Made by a program: the position numbers and the translations under genes
The notes under the pieces: model-generated
Seen by the model: the letters and a program-made list of their open reading frames with translations, nothing else
What the model was told of the DNA's origin: nothing
Databases searched by the model: none
Assembly: GCA_964017045.1 (NCBI GenBank)
Contig: OZ024806.1
Coordinates: 2,379,992 to 2,443,991, forward strand
Length of the DNA: 64,000 bases
Direction: 5' to 3'
Origin: Omphiscola glabra
Lineage: Eukaryota > Mollusca > Gastropoda > Lymnaeidae
Shown: piece by piece, positions 44,501-52,560 of the stretch
Layout of the letters: every line of letters starts with the position of its first letter
How positions within the stretch are numbered: the first letter of the stretch is position 1

Positions 44501-47500
44501 GCCTACATAGGCATTGAATGGTACAACTTTGGACCTTCATTTCTGAATGTTTTAAAAAGTGACATTTATGGATTAGGACAATCTGATTATTCTGAAGGGC
44601 TGAAAAATAAGCGAGCAAAGAAACGACTATTGCTGAGTTAAAATCGAAAAAAAGAAAAGGCAGACAATAGAAGACAAAAGGTGAGAGAGGCAAGGAGGAA
44701 GAGACAAGAGGAGCTAGAAAAGGATGAGGGAGGTCCAGCATATGCTGCTGGACAGTTTTAGATCCAGTCAAAATAAAAAAAGTAATTTTTAACTATTTTC
44801 TATTCATTTTGTCGTTTTTTTTCAGTTTTTCCGTAGTTTGTGTTTTTTGTCACCTAAATGCTTATAACGTTTTTAATTCTGAACCAAATTGCACCAAATT
44901 TTCCCAGTACAAAGATTTGAATGACCTAACTTTTTTATATCTTCCATAGAAAGGAAAATACATTATAATTTCTCACACCTACCCCTAATTTTGTCATACA
45001 AAAAAGTGACACATTTTGTCAGTCTATATTTTTTAAACTAGTATTGAACTAGAAAAGTCCTGTTATTCAAAGTTTTATTACATGTCAAATGATCAATATT
45101 TTATATTTGAAAGTAATAACTTCAGATTTTAAAAAAGCCTTAGGGTTTTAAAATTCACACCAAAAAAACAAAATGGCTGATGTTTTTATGAGTTTCCATG
45201 GATACCGAAGGACGTCATTTGATAGACCCGACATAAAAATTATATTTAAAATCATACCAGAAGTCAAAGACGAATTTTAGAATTTTCACCCACACCTCCC
45301 CTTAACTCAGAAGTTGCCACTATTTGGACCATTCAAAACAAGATCAATCAACATCTATGATTTTTGTTAAAAATCTATCAATTATTTAATAATATTAGAA
45401 TTTGTATGACGGTTATCAACTTTTAATTCTATGGTTGTACATTTCAGATCTGGCAACAGTTCCCTTGCTCGTTTGAATATAGTGAAAAATTCCTGATAAC
45501 TATTTTCCAAAATGCATATGCATCAAATTATGGTAACTTTAGATTTTTTTTATCCCTTTAACTGTATGTTATCATTTTAAAATTAACAAATGTTTTTGAT
45601 GAAACTGTTCCTAAATTATCTTTAGTGACTCGGTTAATGTTAAAAAAAAAAACATGGTTTAAAAAAGATTTAATTTCATGATAAACTTGCAAGTAAGTGT
45701 TACAACTAGCGGCTTTTTTAAAAAAGTGTTTTAATTAATTAGAGTGAACATTTTTAACTTCATCTATGATACGCCTTTTGTTGACAGGTACATTCCTGTG
45801 CAATAATGAGGCAGAGAGATACAAATGTACACTGGCTGAAAGGACAGTGTCGCTCTGGTCAGTTTTATTTCTTTCACTTTTTAGATTTTTATTAATAAAT
45901 AAGAATAATTTTTTAAAGAATTATTTATTAACATTTGATTGAGTTATTTGATTATGAATAATTAGAATAGATCTAGACTGGGAAACTATTTAAAAATAGT
46001 GTGTAGCTAGAATTCTTATAACGCCTTAGCAATAAACTCTGTAGTTCATATGAATGATGACCCATGAGTTAAACAAGAATTTGATCTCAAATCAATTTAT
46101 CTTGCTGTAATTGCAACTTAAACTAAAAATTTTCCCCCAGCTTTCCCGACATAAAAACTATTAGATGGCAAAATGTCATCACCCTGGGACAATGGCAAAA
46201 TGTCATCACCAGGTGACAATGTCAAAATGTCATCACCAGGTGACAATGTCAAAATGTCATCATCAAGACTCTAATGCTTAAAACTCTTCTCACAGTACTG
46301 AATGATTTATCTTATAATAATGTTCCCAACTTTCCTCTTGAAGGTCCTTCCTAAACAGACCTGAAATCCTCCAGGATTACATGAACCCCATGTATGAACC
46401 TAATCCATCTGTTATATGGCCGTCTGTGGCTCCACAGAGTTTGGTGAGTATGACAGCCCCCATCTGTTCACTGACAGAGTGTGACAGCCCCATATGCTCA
46501 CTGACAGAGGGTGACAGCCTCATCTGTTCACTGGAAGAGTGTGACAACCTCATCTGTTCACTGACAGAGTGTGAAAACTTAATATGTTCACTGATATAGT
46601 GTGACAGCCTCATATGCTCACTGACAGAGTGTGACAGCCTTGTCTGTTCACTGACAGTGTGTGACAACCTAATATGTTCACTGACAGAGTGTGACAGCCT
46701 CATATGCTCACTGACAGAGTGTGACAGCCTCATCTGTTCACTGGAAGAGTGTGACAACCTCATCTGTTCACAGAGTGTGAAAACCTCATCTGTTCACTGA
46801 CAGTGTGTGGCAGCCTCATCTGTTCACTGACAGCCTGGTAATACTTAATAAATATAAAGCTTTTTTGTTAGTTATCATAAATTTAAAAATACCCCTGATG
46901 CCTAAACTGCCAATCTAAGGCAACTGTACCGATGTAAGGCAACTGTACCGATGTAAGGCAACTGTACTGATGTAAGGCAACTATACCGATGTAAGGCAAC
47001 TGTACCGATGTAAGGCAACTGTACCGATGTAAGGCAACTGCACTGATGTAAGGCAACTGCACCGATGTAAGGTAACTGTACCGATGTAAGGCAACTGTAC
47101 CGATGTACGGCAACTGTATCGATGTAAGGCAACTGTATCAATGTAAGGCAACTGTATAAATGTAAGGCAACTGTACGGATGTAAGGCAACTGTACGGATG
47201 TAAGGCAACTATCAATGTAAGGCAACTGTACTGATGTAAGGCAACTACCAATGTAAGGCAACTGTACTGATGTAAGGCAACTGTACCAATGTAAGGCAAC
47301 TGTATCAATGTAAGGCAGCTGTATCGATGTAAATATCTGGAATTATGACACAGTGTGGGAGGAACCATGACTAAGTCTACACAGGGTGGGAGGAACCATG
47401 ACTAAGTCTACACAGCGTGGGAGGAGCCATGACTAAGTCTACACAGTGTGCGAGGAGCCATGACTATGTCTACACAGTGTGGGAGGAGCCATGTCTAAGT

Positions 47501-47897
47501 CTACACAGTGTGAGAGGAGCTATGACTAAGTCTACACAGTGTCAGAGCAACCACGACCTAAGTAACTACGACATATGTTGATTTAATGATGCAAATGAAC
47601 TATACAAAAATAATTTTTTCTATTCCATTGGAAAAACACATACCATAGATATTTTAAATTCAATGAACATATTTTCAGAATGTTTGGACAGGCCTGTACC
47701 TGAGGGGCGTCATCAACCAGGCGCCACAGGAAGAGGCGTGGCAGGAGATCTACAAGATACGAGAGTACGACAAGGAGCTAAAGGCCAAGGTCAACAAGTT
47801 ACGTCGTCAGCTGGCATCGTTGGAAAAGGAGGCAATCGCCAATGGAGTTGTGGCCCCTCCTCACGGAGATGGTGGTGCTTCGGGGGGTGGTAGCTAA
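35386..47897 (+). CDS. MTMR9: Myotubularin-related protein 9 (whole gene, 13 exons)
   Basis: Coding exons: 35386-35532, 36166-36325, 36966-37117, 37543-37671, 38114-38270, 38746-38850, 39376-39501, 40178-40280, 40786-40924, 45448-45532, 45788-45857, 46344-46443, 47679-47897. Junctions are GT-AG, phases agree, and the sum is 1692 nt (563 residues; human about 549). The order is PH-GRAM domain (about 1-100, starting MEFVEFIKTP), inactive myotubularin phosphatase domain (to about 490), C-terminal coiled coil (about 510-543) and a Gly-rich tail. The signature loop reads HGSEGLDTT at 332-340 instead of HCxxGxDRT, so the catalytic Cys and Arg are Gly333 and Thr339. Known role of the family: MTMR9 has no activity itself and binds MTMR6, MTMR7 or MTMR8 through the coiled coil, raising their phosphoinositide 3-phosphatase activity in the cytoplasm and on endosomal membranes. 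Confidence 0.96.
35646..35863. mobile_element. hAT-like MITE in MTMR9 intron 1
   Basis: Left end CAGGGGTGCTTAACCTTC, right end reverse complement CAGGTGTTCTTAACCAGG. Flanks TTCTAAAA and TTCTAAAG (7 of 8). 218 bp with a C run near 35686. Sense-strand reading frames here are not genes. Confidence 0.88.
36166..36325 (+). CDS. MTMR9: MTMR9 exon 2
   Basis: Acceptor GTGCTAACAG, donor GTATGA. Encodes LLHSNIDSVEKKL, then LTLKCKDFLILLLDIPSADD, ending VEALSNI (rest of PH-GRAM). The last 23 bases together with the donor are copied twice more downstream (see the 62-bp repeat). Confidence 0.95.
36303..36426. repeat. 62-bp tandem repeat spanning the exon 2 donor
   Basis: The unit starting AGTGGAAGCTCTGTCTAATA with TAGGTATGAATTC overlaps the exon end at 36325. 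A second copy starts at 36365 and a third at 36427. The third is interrupted by LINE sequence and resumes near 36812 (ATATAGGTATGAATTCTAAA). The GTAT donor motif is copied. Confidence 0.85.
36440..36812 (+). mobile_element. Truncated L2/CR1-like LINE 3' end
   Basis: A degraded reverse-transcriptase C terminus reads NSLPLHI...ITAFKTEF before a stop, matching the NSLPxHI...FKxxL ending common in L2/CR1-clade LINEs. It is followed by a 3'UTR with ATGTACAGCGTGGTGAGCCC (present twice, about 60 bp apart) and an AAT-rich tail. It inserted into the third copy of the 62-bp repeat in MTMR9 intron 2. Confidence 0.75.
36966..37117 (+). CDS. MTMR9: MTMR9 exon 3
   Basis: Acceptor TGTCTTCAG, donor GTTCAT (weak). 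Encodes DLTLKYPFFFRPMFEVLENG and ends WRISYVNKDFK. Typical YPFF.RPMFE..ENGW entry into the myotubularin domain. Confidence 0.95.
37543..37671 (+). CDS. MTMR9: MTMR9 exon 4
   Basis: Acceptor TTTTCCCCAG, donor GTAAAA. Encodes ICSTYPQAVFVPKNI and ends TFRQGGRFPVLSYYHKDSK, the conserved F..GGRFPVLSY..K block. Phase 0 at both ends. Confidence 0.96.
38114..38270 (+). CDS. MTMR9: MTMR9 exon 5
   Basis: Acceptor TTCTCCCTAG, donor GTATTT. Encodes TVLLRSGQPLTGPNGKRCKE, then MGKRGFIVDTRAQNVAKVAQ. The RSGQPLTG...RCKEDE stretch distinguishes MTMR9 from MTMR6, 7 and 8. Confidence 0.96.
38385..38480. repeat. About 35-bp tandem repeat, three copies
   Basis: Copies of TTAGGCCCAAAACCTTACAT with GTGGACCAGAG spacers, in MTMR9 intron 5. 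Confidence 0.85.
38601..38738. repeat. 46-bp tandem repeat, three copies
   Basis: The unit is GATGCTTGGGATAAATATAT followed by CTGACTAAAGTTTGTCTGTTTG. The last copy ends 8 bp before the exon 6 acceptor, so its TTTGTCTGTCTGTC end serves as the pyrimidine tract. Confidence 0.92.
38746..38850 (+). CDS. MTMR9: MTMR9 exon 6
   Basis: Acceptor CCATCTCCAG, donor GTGAAC. Encodes GGYELEAHYPQWRRIHQSVE then RRQSFHDSLIKMIE; matches GGFE.EAHYPQWRRIH in human MTMR9. Confidence 0.96.
39108..39315. repeat. About 36-bp tandem repeat, six copies
   Basis: Copies of CTAATCAAATGAACATTTTA with TTTTTGTACCCCTC, in MTMR9 intron 6 close to the exon 7 acceptor. Confidence 0.88.
39376..39501 (+). CDS. MTMR9: MTMR9 exon 7
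   Basis: Acceptor TTTAAATCAG, donor GTGAGT. Encodes ACNDSNSSMDKWLSKLESSN, then WLTHVKDIITSACVVAQSMD; matches the helix before the phosphatase signature loop. Confidence 0.96.
39618..39823. repeat. 23-bp minisatellite, about nine copies
   Basis: The unit is CACAAATATTGTTTTTGTCA with AGT or CGT. Short open frames rich in CFCQ/HKYCF are artefacts of the repeat. MTMR9 intron 7. Confidence 0.92.
40178..40280 (+). CDS. MTMR9: MTMR9 exon 8 (degenerate signature loop)
   Basis: Acceptor TAACTGAAG, donor GTAAGT. Encodes GVSVLVHGSEGLDTTLLVSS then LSQVILDHDCRTVTG. The P-loop positions that should be Cys and Arg are Gly333 and Thr339, as human MTMR9 has HGTEGTDS. The exon end and donor are tandemly duplicated just downstream. 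Confidence 0.96.
40268..40318. repeat. 25-bp tandem duplication spanning the exon 8 donor
   Basis: CACTGTCACAGGGTAAGTGT, TTGAT is followed at once by CACTGTCACTGGGTAAGTCT, TTGAT. The second GGTAAGT lies 25 bp beyond the true donor and is equally strong. Confidence 0.9.
40786..40924 (+). CDS. MTMR9: MTMR9 exon 9
   Basis: Acceptor TTCCCCAG, donor GTAATG. Encodes FEALIEREWIQAGHPFRTRC, then RQEAPVFLLFIDCVWQ; matches FEALIEREWLQAGHPF..RC and APVFLLFLDCVWQ of human MTMR9. Followed by the large transposon-bearing intron 9. Confidence 0.96.
41590..41700. repeat. 32-bp tandem triplication near the transposase start
   Basis: GTAAAAGAGTTTCTAAACGA followed by TCACTGCATCTT occurs three times. The first copy follows ATGCC at 41590, and that frame reads MPRKRVSKRSLHL, a plausible original N terminus. 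The 32-bp period breaks the frame. Confidence 0.85.
41940..42792 (+). pseudogene. Mutator-like transposase relic, N-terminal half
   Basis: A 223-codon open frame (41940-42611) contains a Cys4-type motif, CPICGAKPP...CTNCKD, at about residues 73-103. A segment follows (MGATLFNNFCDTFDLSGMHH), and then VSYDGTWLTRGYTS, where the Asp in YDGTW fits the first catalytic acidic residue of these transposases. A TAA at 42609-42611 interrupts it. The same frame continues as IGIGCVTDVLTGLVLDAHVM, then CPMCERMSRQKE, to NFNG at about 42792, where a GTAATT donor may start an intron ending at TTTCTAG (42989). The stop is therefore internal to the ancestral gene. Not functional as it stands. Confidence 0.85.
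43032..43688. repeat. 50-bp array inside the transposase relic, 13 copies
   Basis: The unit is CCACTATGTTGTCAGATGGT, GGAGCATCCGACTACACAAG, GTGTGTTATA, with CTATGTTGTC every 50 bp from 43071 to 43671. The unit derives from transposase coding DNA (frame MRYTTMLSDG). The period is not a multiple of three, yet all three forward frames stay open. Confidence 0.95.
44141..44472. repeat. In-frame 111-bp triplication in the transposase relic
   Basis: Copies start with AAAGGCTTTCAGCACCAGAG at 44141, 44252 and 44363. They encode RLSAPELLIRCELKGTQNSN then ESLHSVTWSRCRKDN. The 37-residue period keeps frame. Copies 1 and 2 are almost identical and copy 3 differs at several bases. Confidence 0.95.
45448..45532 (+). 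CDS. MTMR9: MTMR9 exon 10
   Basis: Acceptor GTACATTTCAG, donor GTAACT. Encodes IWQQFPCSFEYSEKFLITIF then QNAYASNYG; matches QFPCSFEFNE.FL and H/QAYASQFG of human MTMR9. Confidence 0.95.
45788..45857 (+). CDS. MTMR9: MTMR9 exon 11
   Basis: Acceptor TTTTGTTGACAG, donor GTCAGT. Encodes TFLCNNEAERYKCTLAERTV then SLW (Trp codon split); matches TFLGNNESERCKL....T.SLW. Confidence 0.94.
46165..46270. repeat. 26-bp tandem repeat, three copies
   Basis: Copies of CAAAATGTCATCACCAGGTG ACAATG in MTMR9 intron 11. Confidence 0.88.
46344..46443 (+). CDS. MTMR9: MTMR9 exon 12
   Basis: Acceptor TCCTCTTGAAG, donor GTGAGT. Encodes SFLNRPEILQDYMNPMYEPN, then PSVIWPSVAPQSL; VIWPSVAPQSL is identical to human MTMR9 as I remember it. 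Confidence 0.96.
46445..46835. repeat. 30-bp minisatellite, about 13 copies
   Basis: The unit is TGTTCACTGACAGAGTGTGA CAGCCTCATC, starting directly after the exon 12 donor. Open minus-strand frame (MRLSHSVSEH)n is an artefact of the 30-bp period. Confidence 0.93.
46911..47332. repeat. 19-bp minisatellite, about 22 copies
   Basis: The unit is AAGGCAACTGTACCGATGT with a few shorter copies. All minus-strand frames stay open, giving repeated SCLTSVQLPYIGTVALH text that is not a gene. Confidence 0.95.
47345..47555. repeat. About 33-bp tandem repeat, six copies
   Basis: Copies of GTGGGAGGAGCCATGACTAA GTCTACACAGT in MTMR9 intron 12, adjoining the 19-bp array. Confidence 0.9.
47679..47897 (+). CDS. 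MTMR9: MTMR9 exon 13 (terminal)
   Basis: Acceptor CATATTTTCAG; stop TAA at 47895-47897. Encodes NVWTGLYLRGVINQAP, then a heptad-rich helix (IYKIREYDKELKAKVNKLRR, QLASLEKEA) used for pairing with MTMR6, 7 and 8, and ends GDGGASGGGS. A candidate poly(A) signal AATAAA lies at 49502-49507, which would give a 1.6 kb 3'UTR including a MITE; the true end is unknown. Confidence 0.95.
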   Translation, partial: NVWTGLYLRGVINQAPQEEAWQEIYKIREYDKELKAKVNKLRRQLASLEKEAIANGVVAPPHGDGGASGGGS

Positions 47898-48454
47898 TTA
47901 TTTGTACGTTTGCTCCTGTGTTTCGTTATGCTGTGATGTGAGAACCTCTCTTGTGATTGGAGAACGTTTTAAAAATATTTTTTTATAGTTCAACTCATTT
48001 TTAAAACAAAATAATGAAATCTAATATTAAGAAACTAGAAACAACCCTTCGGTGTACAGAACCATAGAGGGATCCCCCCCCCTTTGCCCAGACTTTCACT
48101 AGGGAGCCCTCAGCACCCTGGCTTTCTGCTCCCCCCCACCTCCGATAATGACTGTTGATCCAAATGACAGTAAATCAAAGTTTCTGTTTACAAACTCAAC
48201 AAAATTTTACAAACTCACATTTGTGTGATTGTTTCTCTTTACGGGGTCTTTGATGCCGTTCTGGAAAGCACAATTTCTATTTACATTCAAAAATCCATAG
48301 AAAAGATTGTTGCTCTTACTGCCTCAACGCTTGTTTTACTCATACTTTCAATTATAAAAAAAAAACCATGCCAACTTTTGTTTTCTTAATGTTTGCACGT
48401 GTTCAAGTTAAGAAAATAGTTTTGTGTTTCTGACGATTAGTGTCGTTTTCTTAA

Positions 48455-49125
48455 CCCTTCCGGTACCAGGCGCGTCTATTTGCCACATAGAGGGGTATCT
48501 AATATAAACACAAAAAACGAGGCTATAACCTTTCACCTTAGTCTCGGGCAGAATGTTTATTCGTTAGGGGAATAGTCGAATTTTATTTTGCCTTTTAAAT
48601 TATGAAAATCAACCAATTATTGATTTTTTTGTGCGGATCTGTATTTGTTGTTTCCTTGGTGCTATTGATTACGACTTACGCCCATATAGAGGAGGTATCT
48701 ATTATAATTAGAAAACGAAGATAAAACCTTTCAACATAGTCTCGGGCAGAATGTTTATGCGTTAGGGGAATGGTCGAATTTTATTTTGCCTTTTAAATTA
48801 TGAAAATCAACCAATTACTGATTTTTTTGTGCCGATCTGTATTTGTTGTTTCCTTGGCACTACCTAGCACTATTGTTGATAACGACTTACGCCCACTTGA
48901 TGAAACCTTTTGTTCTGAAACTATTATTGAGCTTTAATTTTGATTAGATGATTCTCATTTTTAACACCCTTATCCATTTCTCAACAGATAATTCTCTACA
49001 TGTTATTATCAATTGTTTAAAACAAAAACAATAATAATTTACAAACCTATCAAATTTTGGCTTTTTTCAAAATAATGTCTGGGCCACAGGGAAAGTTAGC
49101 CGAAAGTAGGTCGGTACCGGAAGGG
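48455..49125. mobile_element. MITE with TTAA flanks and CCCTTCCGGTACC ends
   Basis: 671 bp. Perfect 13-bp inverted ends CCCTTCCGGTACC / GGTACCGGAAGGG, with TTAA on both sides (48451-48454, 49126-49129). The interior holds a direct duplication of about 198 bp (GTCTCGGGCAGAATGTTTAT at 48541 and 48739). No coding capacity. Confidence 0.92.
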
Positions 49126-49938
49126 TTAATGTCTGCATTTGTGATTGAAAAAAAAGCTTGTTTTCTCGCTGGTTCTGAGCATTCCAAACAGAAGAAAAAG
49201 AAGAAATACATGTCTGAGCCTTTCTTATACCAATGATTTATAGAAAGGATTTCGATATTGAATTTTCTCCTTTAAATAAATTTTTTACCTACCGTTGAAA
49301 ATTCAAGAGAACACCTATGCTGCTCTATATTTAGTTGATGGTTACCATTCAGGCTTTAACTTTGACCCAAAAAAGCTGGTCGGAAACCAAATTAGTTTGT
49401 TTCAGATCAATTTTCCTGGTGACCCACATATCCACCCATCAGTGGGAGTCTAACTGCGTTCAAACGCAATATTTCTCTCCTGTAGTTTGTGCTCTCTACT
49501 TAATAAAGTCATTGCATTGAAATCAAATTCTGTTGTACATAAATAATTTAATTGAGCCCCAGGAAAAGGCATTTTAATGAGGAATGAGAAATATCAGATG
49601 TACTGTAACTGGGTTTGTTAATAGGCTGTCTATATTTGACTGTTCTTGATCACCTTGTCTCTTGTTGAGTCACTGGTGGAGTACTCCTATTGTAAATCAA
49701 ATCTAAAGGAAGTACCAGCACTCTTATTTCTACTTGTGTATTTGTTTAATATATGGTAAGAAATACTTGACAATTTTGATTTCAGCTGACCGTGACTAAA
49801 AAATGTACAGGAGTCTTATGTGGAGAATTCACTCAATTGAAAACTATATTAAAATAAAAATCTTTACTGTTGTACGCCAGGTTTTCTTTTTGTGGTTACT
49901 TTTGGTGTCGTAAACAAAATCTGTAACTTTATCTTGAA

Positions 49939-50193
49939 ATGAAATGTATTATTGTCTTTGTGAAATATGATCAGTTTTTAAAACATTCCATTTATTTTGT
50001 AATTATTTTAATTTTGGTTGATTGCCTTTTTCTTAGAAATAAATCTCAATGTGAAAAAACATTAATTAAAAAGAAACTATTTGTATTTGATATACTTACT
50101 ATTTATGAAGATAATGACTTGCCTGATGATTTGCTGAAAGCATGTGAAAATTTGAATATATACGAAAATAATTTAAAAAATTATGGGGGCTAG
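49939..50193 (+). other. Coding-like AT-rich open frame, unrecognised
   Basis: 84 codons. The first third is hydrophobic (IYFVIILILVDCLFL). After an acceptor-like TTTTTCTTAG comes polar text (KSQCEKTLIKKKLFV, then YEDNDLPDDLLKACENLN). It could be a chance frame, an old transposon fragment or a last exon. No family recognised. Confidence 0.15.
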
Positions 50194-50677
50194 TTAAATA
50201 TCATTTTGTTTTAATCTATACTGTAAAGATATTATTTTGTTAGAATAAAGCAATACTTCTTACTTTACTGTAATTTTTTTGATGATGAAAGTAAAAGTTG
50301 TGTTTTAGTTTAATGGTTATCTTACCTTGTGGGGGCAAAGGTCATTCACTGTGTTGTTTCATTGGTCGTGTATTAGTTCATTATATAAAGCTCTCACAGT
50401 CTCTTTGGTTAGATCTCTTCACCCAGTGTTACTTGAGGAATCCATAAACATATAATAGTTATGTTTATGTATCTAATTTATTTTTGTGTATATCCACTTC
50501 ATTTACTGTTAAAGTAATTTTCAAATGCTGGTATATGTTTATCAATTTTTATTGCCATTTTAATTACGTTTTTGTGTAGAAACATATATTTTTTAAATTT
50601 TGATTTAAACATTGGGAAAATTGTTAGGCGTCACTAGTGTCTGTCAAGTTCTCATGAGAGTTGCTTTAAATGTTTAT

Positions 50678-51331
50678 CCCTCTTGAGACTGAGCCTTTTC
50701 GGACCGTCGGTACCAAGATGACGGGACCCTTTTCACAAATCTTGCACTTACTTTGCAAAAAAAAAAAAAAAACTAATTACTTATCATATATTTAACTATA
50801 TATGTTCTTGTAGGGACTTGAATGGACTAATACGATCTTCATGAATAAAACTGACATCTCAACACTTATGCAAATTTGATATCCTGATTTGCATAATTTA
50901 TACAGGCCATTTTTTTTACATTTAGAATAAACATGTCTTACTTGCAGAATTTAGTTAAATTTACCGATTTTTTAAGCCTAAATAAATTCCTGACAAAATT
51001 GGAATAAGATTCAATGTGAAAAAATGCATCAAATAATGCACAGGGGCTGCTTATGTCTGCGGACATATTTCAAGGTCACATATTTTTTAAGCAATTATAG
51101 GGGTCACTAGGTTAAAAAAAAAATGATATAAAATTATAACCGACCCTAAAATATAATTGGAAGACACCACTAATATCGAGATGAGCAAGAAATGTGAGAA
51201 GCAATCTGAATAGCTGGTAAAAGACCAGCCAGCCATCTCGAGGATTGTATTATTGGGCTGATGGATCTGTCTTTTGACTTTTTCACCATTCGACTCTTGG
51301 CCGGTAGATTGGCCGAGCTGCCTCAAGAGGG
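50678..51331. mobile_element. MITE with TTAA-type flank and CCCTCTTGAG ends
   Basis: 654 bp. Left CCCTCTTGAGACTGAGCC, right reverse complement CCCTCTTGAGGCAGCTCG. TTAA on the right (51332-51335) and TTAT on the left (50674-50677), a one-base decay. Ends share the CCCT start with the two other TTAA MITEs here. Confidence 0.85.
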
Positions 51332-51335
51332 TTAA

Positions 51336-52134
51336 GAATAGTCATTTATGGGCTACCTTAGTGTAGGGCGCCCAATGTAAAACAGTGAAATCAAGGAGTC
51401 TCAACTTTTAGTAATATTTGAACATTTCAAGTTTGAGGAATGTTTGAACGAAATACTTACGGACAAAGTGAACACCCAATCAATTGAGCTAAATGACTTA
51501 TTTCAGAAAAAAATTCAGTGCAGTGTCTTTTCAACAAATTATTACTTAGGCGCAAATACATAAGGCATATTGAGTAGTACTACTAGTGTTAAACATTAAG
51601 TAAAACTTGACTTTTCTTAAAGAGTAATTGAGAGTTAGCTTTCTTTGTACATTAAAACTGTAAACAGCCCAATGGGATTAAAATGTTGTTGTTTTTTTTA
51701 ATGCACCCTCAAGTTTCATTACATTTAGTTAGTCCATGTAAACTTGCTGCTTATGACATTGCTGTAAATGAACTTAAGCTTGTTGTTGTAAAGATTACAA
51801 ACTTTATTTGATTTTATTTTGCTTTCTAAAAAAAATCATAACCAACTCTGCTCAAATGTGCAATATTTTCTTCAGCTGTGTATAGCAGAGCTTTCTTTTT
51901 GTTTATTTTATTGTTAGAATTATTCATATTATTTTCTTTTACACATTTTTTTTTAATAAATACATCTTTCTTTTTTTTTAACTCTGAAAATATCAGCTGT
52001 ACTTAAATGACATTTTAGATTTTATATTATAATTGTACAATACTTTATGTTGTTGAAATTTGCAAAGTAAATTTTGGTTTTCAAATGTCATGTCAATCTT
52101 TACTTTGATTATTGTTTTAATGTTTTGAGTGCAT
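51336..52134. other. Intergenic AT-rich sequence
   Basis: No gene, repeat or transposon boundary found between the CCCTCTTGAG MITE and the 27-bp array. Confidence 0.5.
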
Positions 52135-52560
52135 GGTCCCAGTGTTGATTCCTGAGTACCTAGTCCCAGGGTTGATTCTTGAGTACCTAGTCCCAGTGTT
52201 GATTCCTGAGTACCTAGTCCCAGGGTTGATTCTTGAGTACCTAGTCCCAGTGTTGATTCCTGAGTACCTAGTCCCAGGGTTGATTCCTGAGTAACTAGCC
52301 CCAGGGTTGATTCCTGAGTACCTAGTCCCAGGGTTGATTCCTCAGTACCTAGTCCCAGGGTTGATTCCTGAGTACCTAGTCCCAGGGTTGATTCCTCAGT
52401 ACCTAGTCCCAGGGTTGATTCCTGAGTACCTAGTCCCAGTGTTGATTCCTTAGTACTTAGTCCCAGTGTTGATTCCTTAGTACTTAGTCCCAGTGTTAAT
52501 TCCTGAGTACCTAGTCCCAGTGTTCATTCCTGAGTACCTAGTCCCAGGGTTGATTCCTAC
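52135..52560. repeat. 27-bp minisatellite (compound locus A, left part)
   Basis: About 16 copies of TTGATTCCTGAGTACCTAGT CCCAGGG. Same unit as 58380-58630. Confidence 0.95.

Larger units (their letters stand above)
42990..44640 (+). pseudogene. Mutator-like transposase relic, C-terminal half
   Basis: After acceptor TTTCTAG the text resumes with HKMRYTTMLSDG, whose SDGD Asp fits the second catalytic residue. A 50-bp array interrupts it. It then reads DTKAHVEMCRLSPYGPDVEI, ECINHV, a TGA at 43775-43777, KRLGTALRN, a frameshift near 43830-43850, and GGRGKGRLTQNAIRRLSIYY. Next come KKAIMASLQHCFSTDTNPQH and a 111-bp triplication ending SLHSVTWSRCRKDN. After a further frameshift near 44470 the protein continues VFYLRQRVEFSAYIGIEWYN to KNKRAKKRLLLS. 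Conserved family blocks are all present in order, but nonsense changes, frameshifts and expansions rule out an active product. Confidence 0.85.
40980..45301 (+). mobile_element. 4.3-kb TTAA-flanked DNA transposon relic with Mutator-like transposase
   Basis: The left end AGGGACGTGCGGGTGAGAAA (from 40980) and right end reverse complement GGGGAGGTGTGGGTGAAAAT (from 45301) form imperfect terminal inverted repeats (13 of the first 16 match). Each is preceded outward by TTAA (40976-40979; 45302-45305). Inside, on the + strand, is a broken transposase of the type annotated as Mutator-like transposase domain (PF20700, from memory). TTAA targets are known for the Kolobok and piggyBac superfamilies, so Kolobok is a possible assignment. 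The element fills MTMR9 intron 9 in the sense direction. Confidence 0.85.

Noticed and set aside
43774..44517. 247-codon frame as an intact domesticated transposase
   Set aside because: It is one fragment of a relic with upstream nonsense changes, frameshifts and tandem expansions; no sign of preservation.
46883..47368. Tyr/Leu/Val-rich minus-strand open frames
   Set aside because: Artefacts of the 19-bp array in MTMR9 intron 12.
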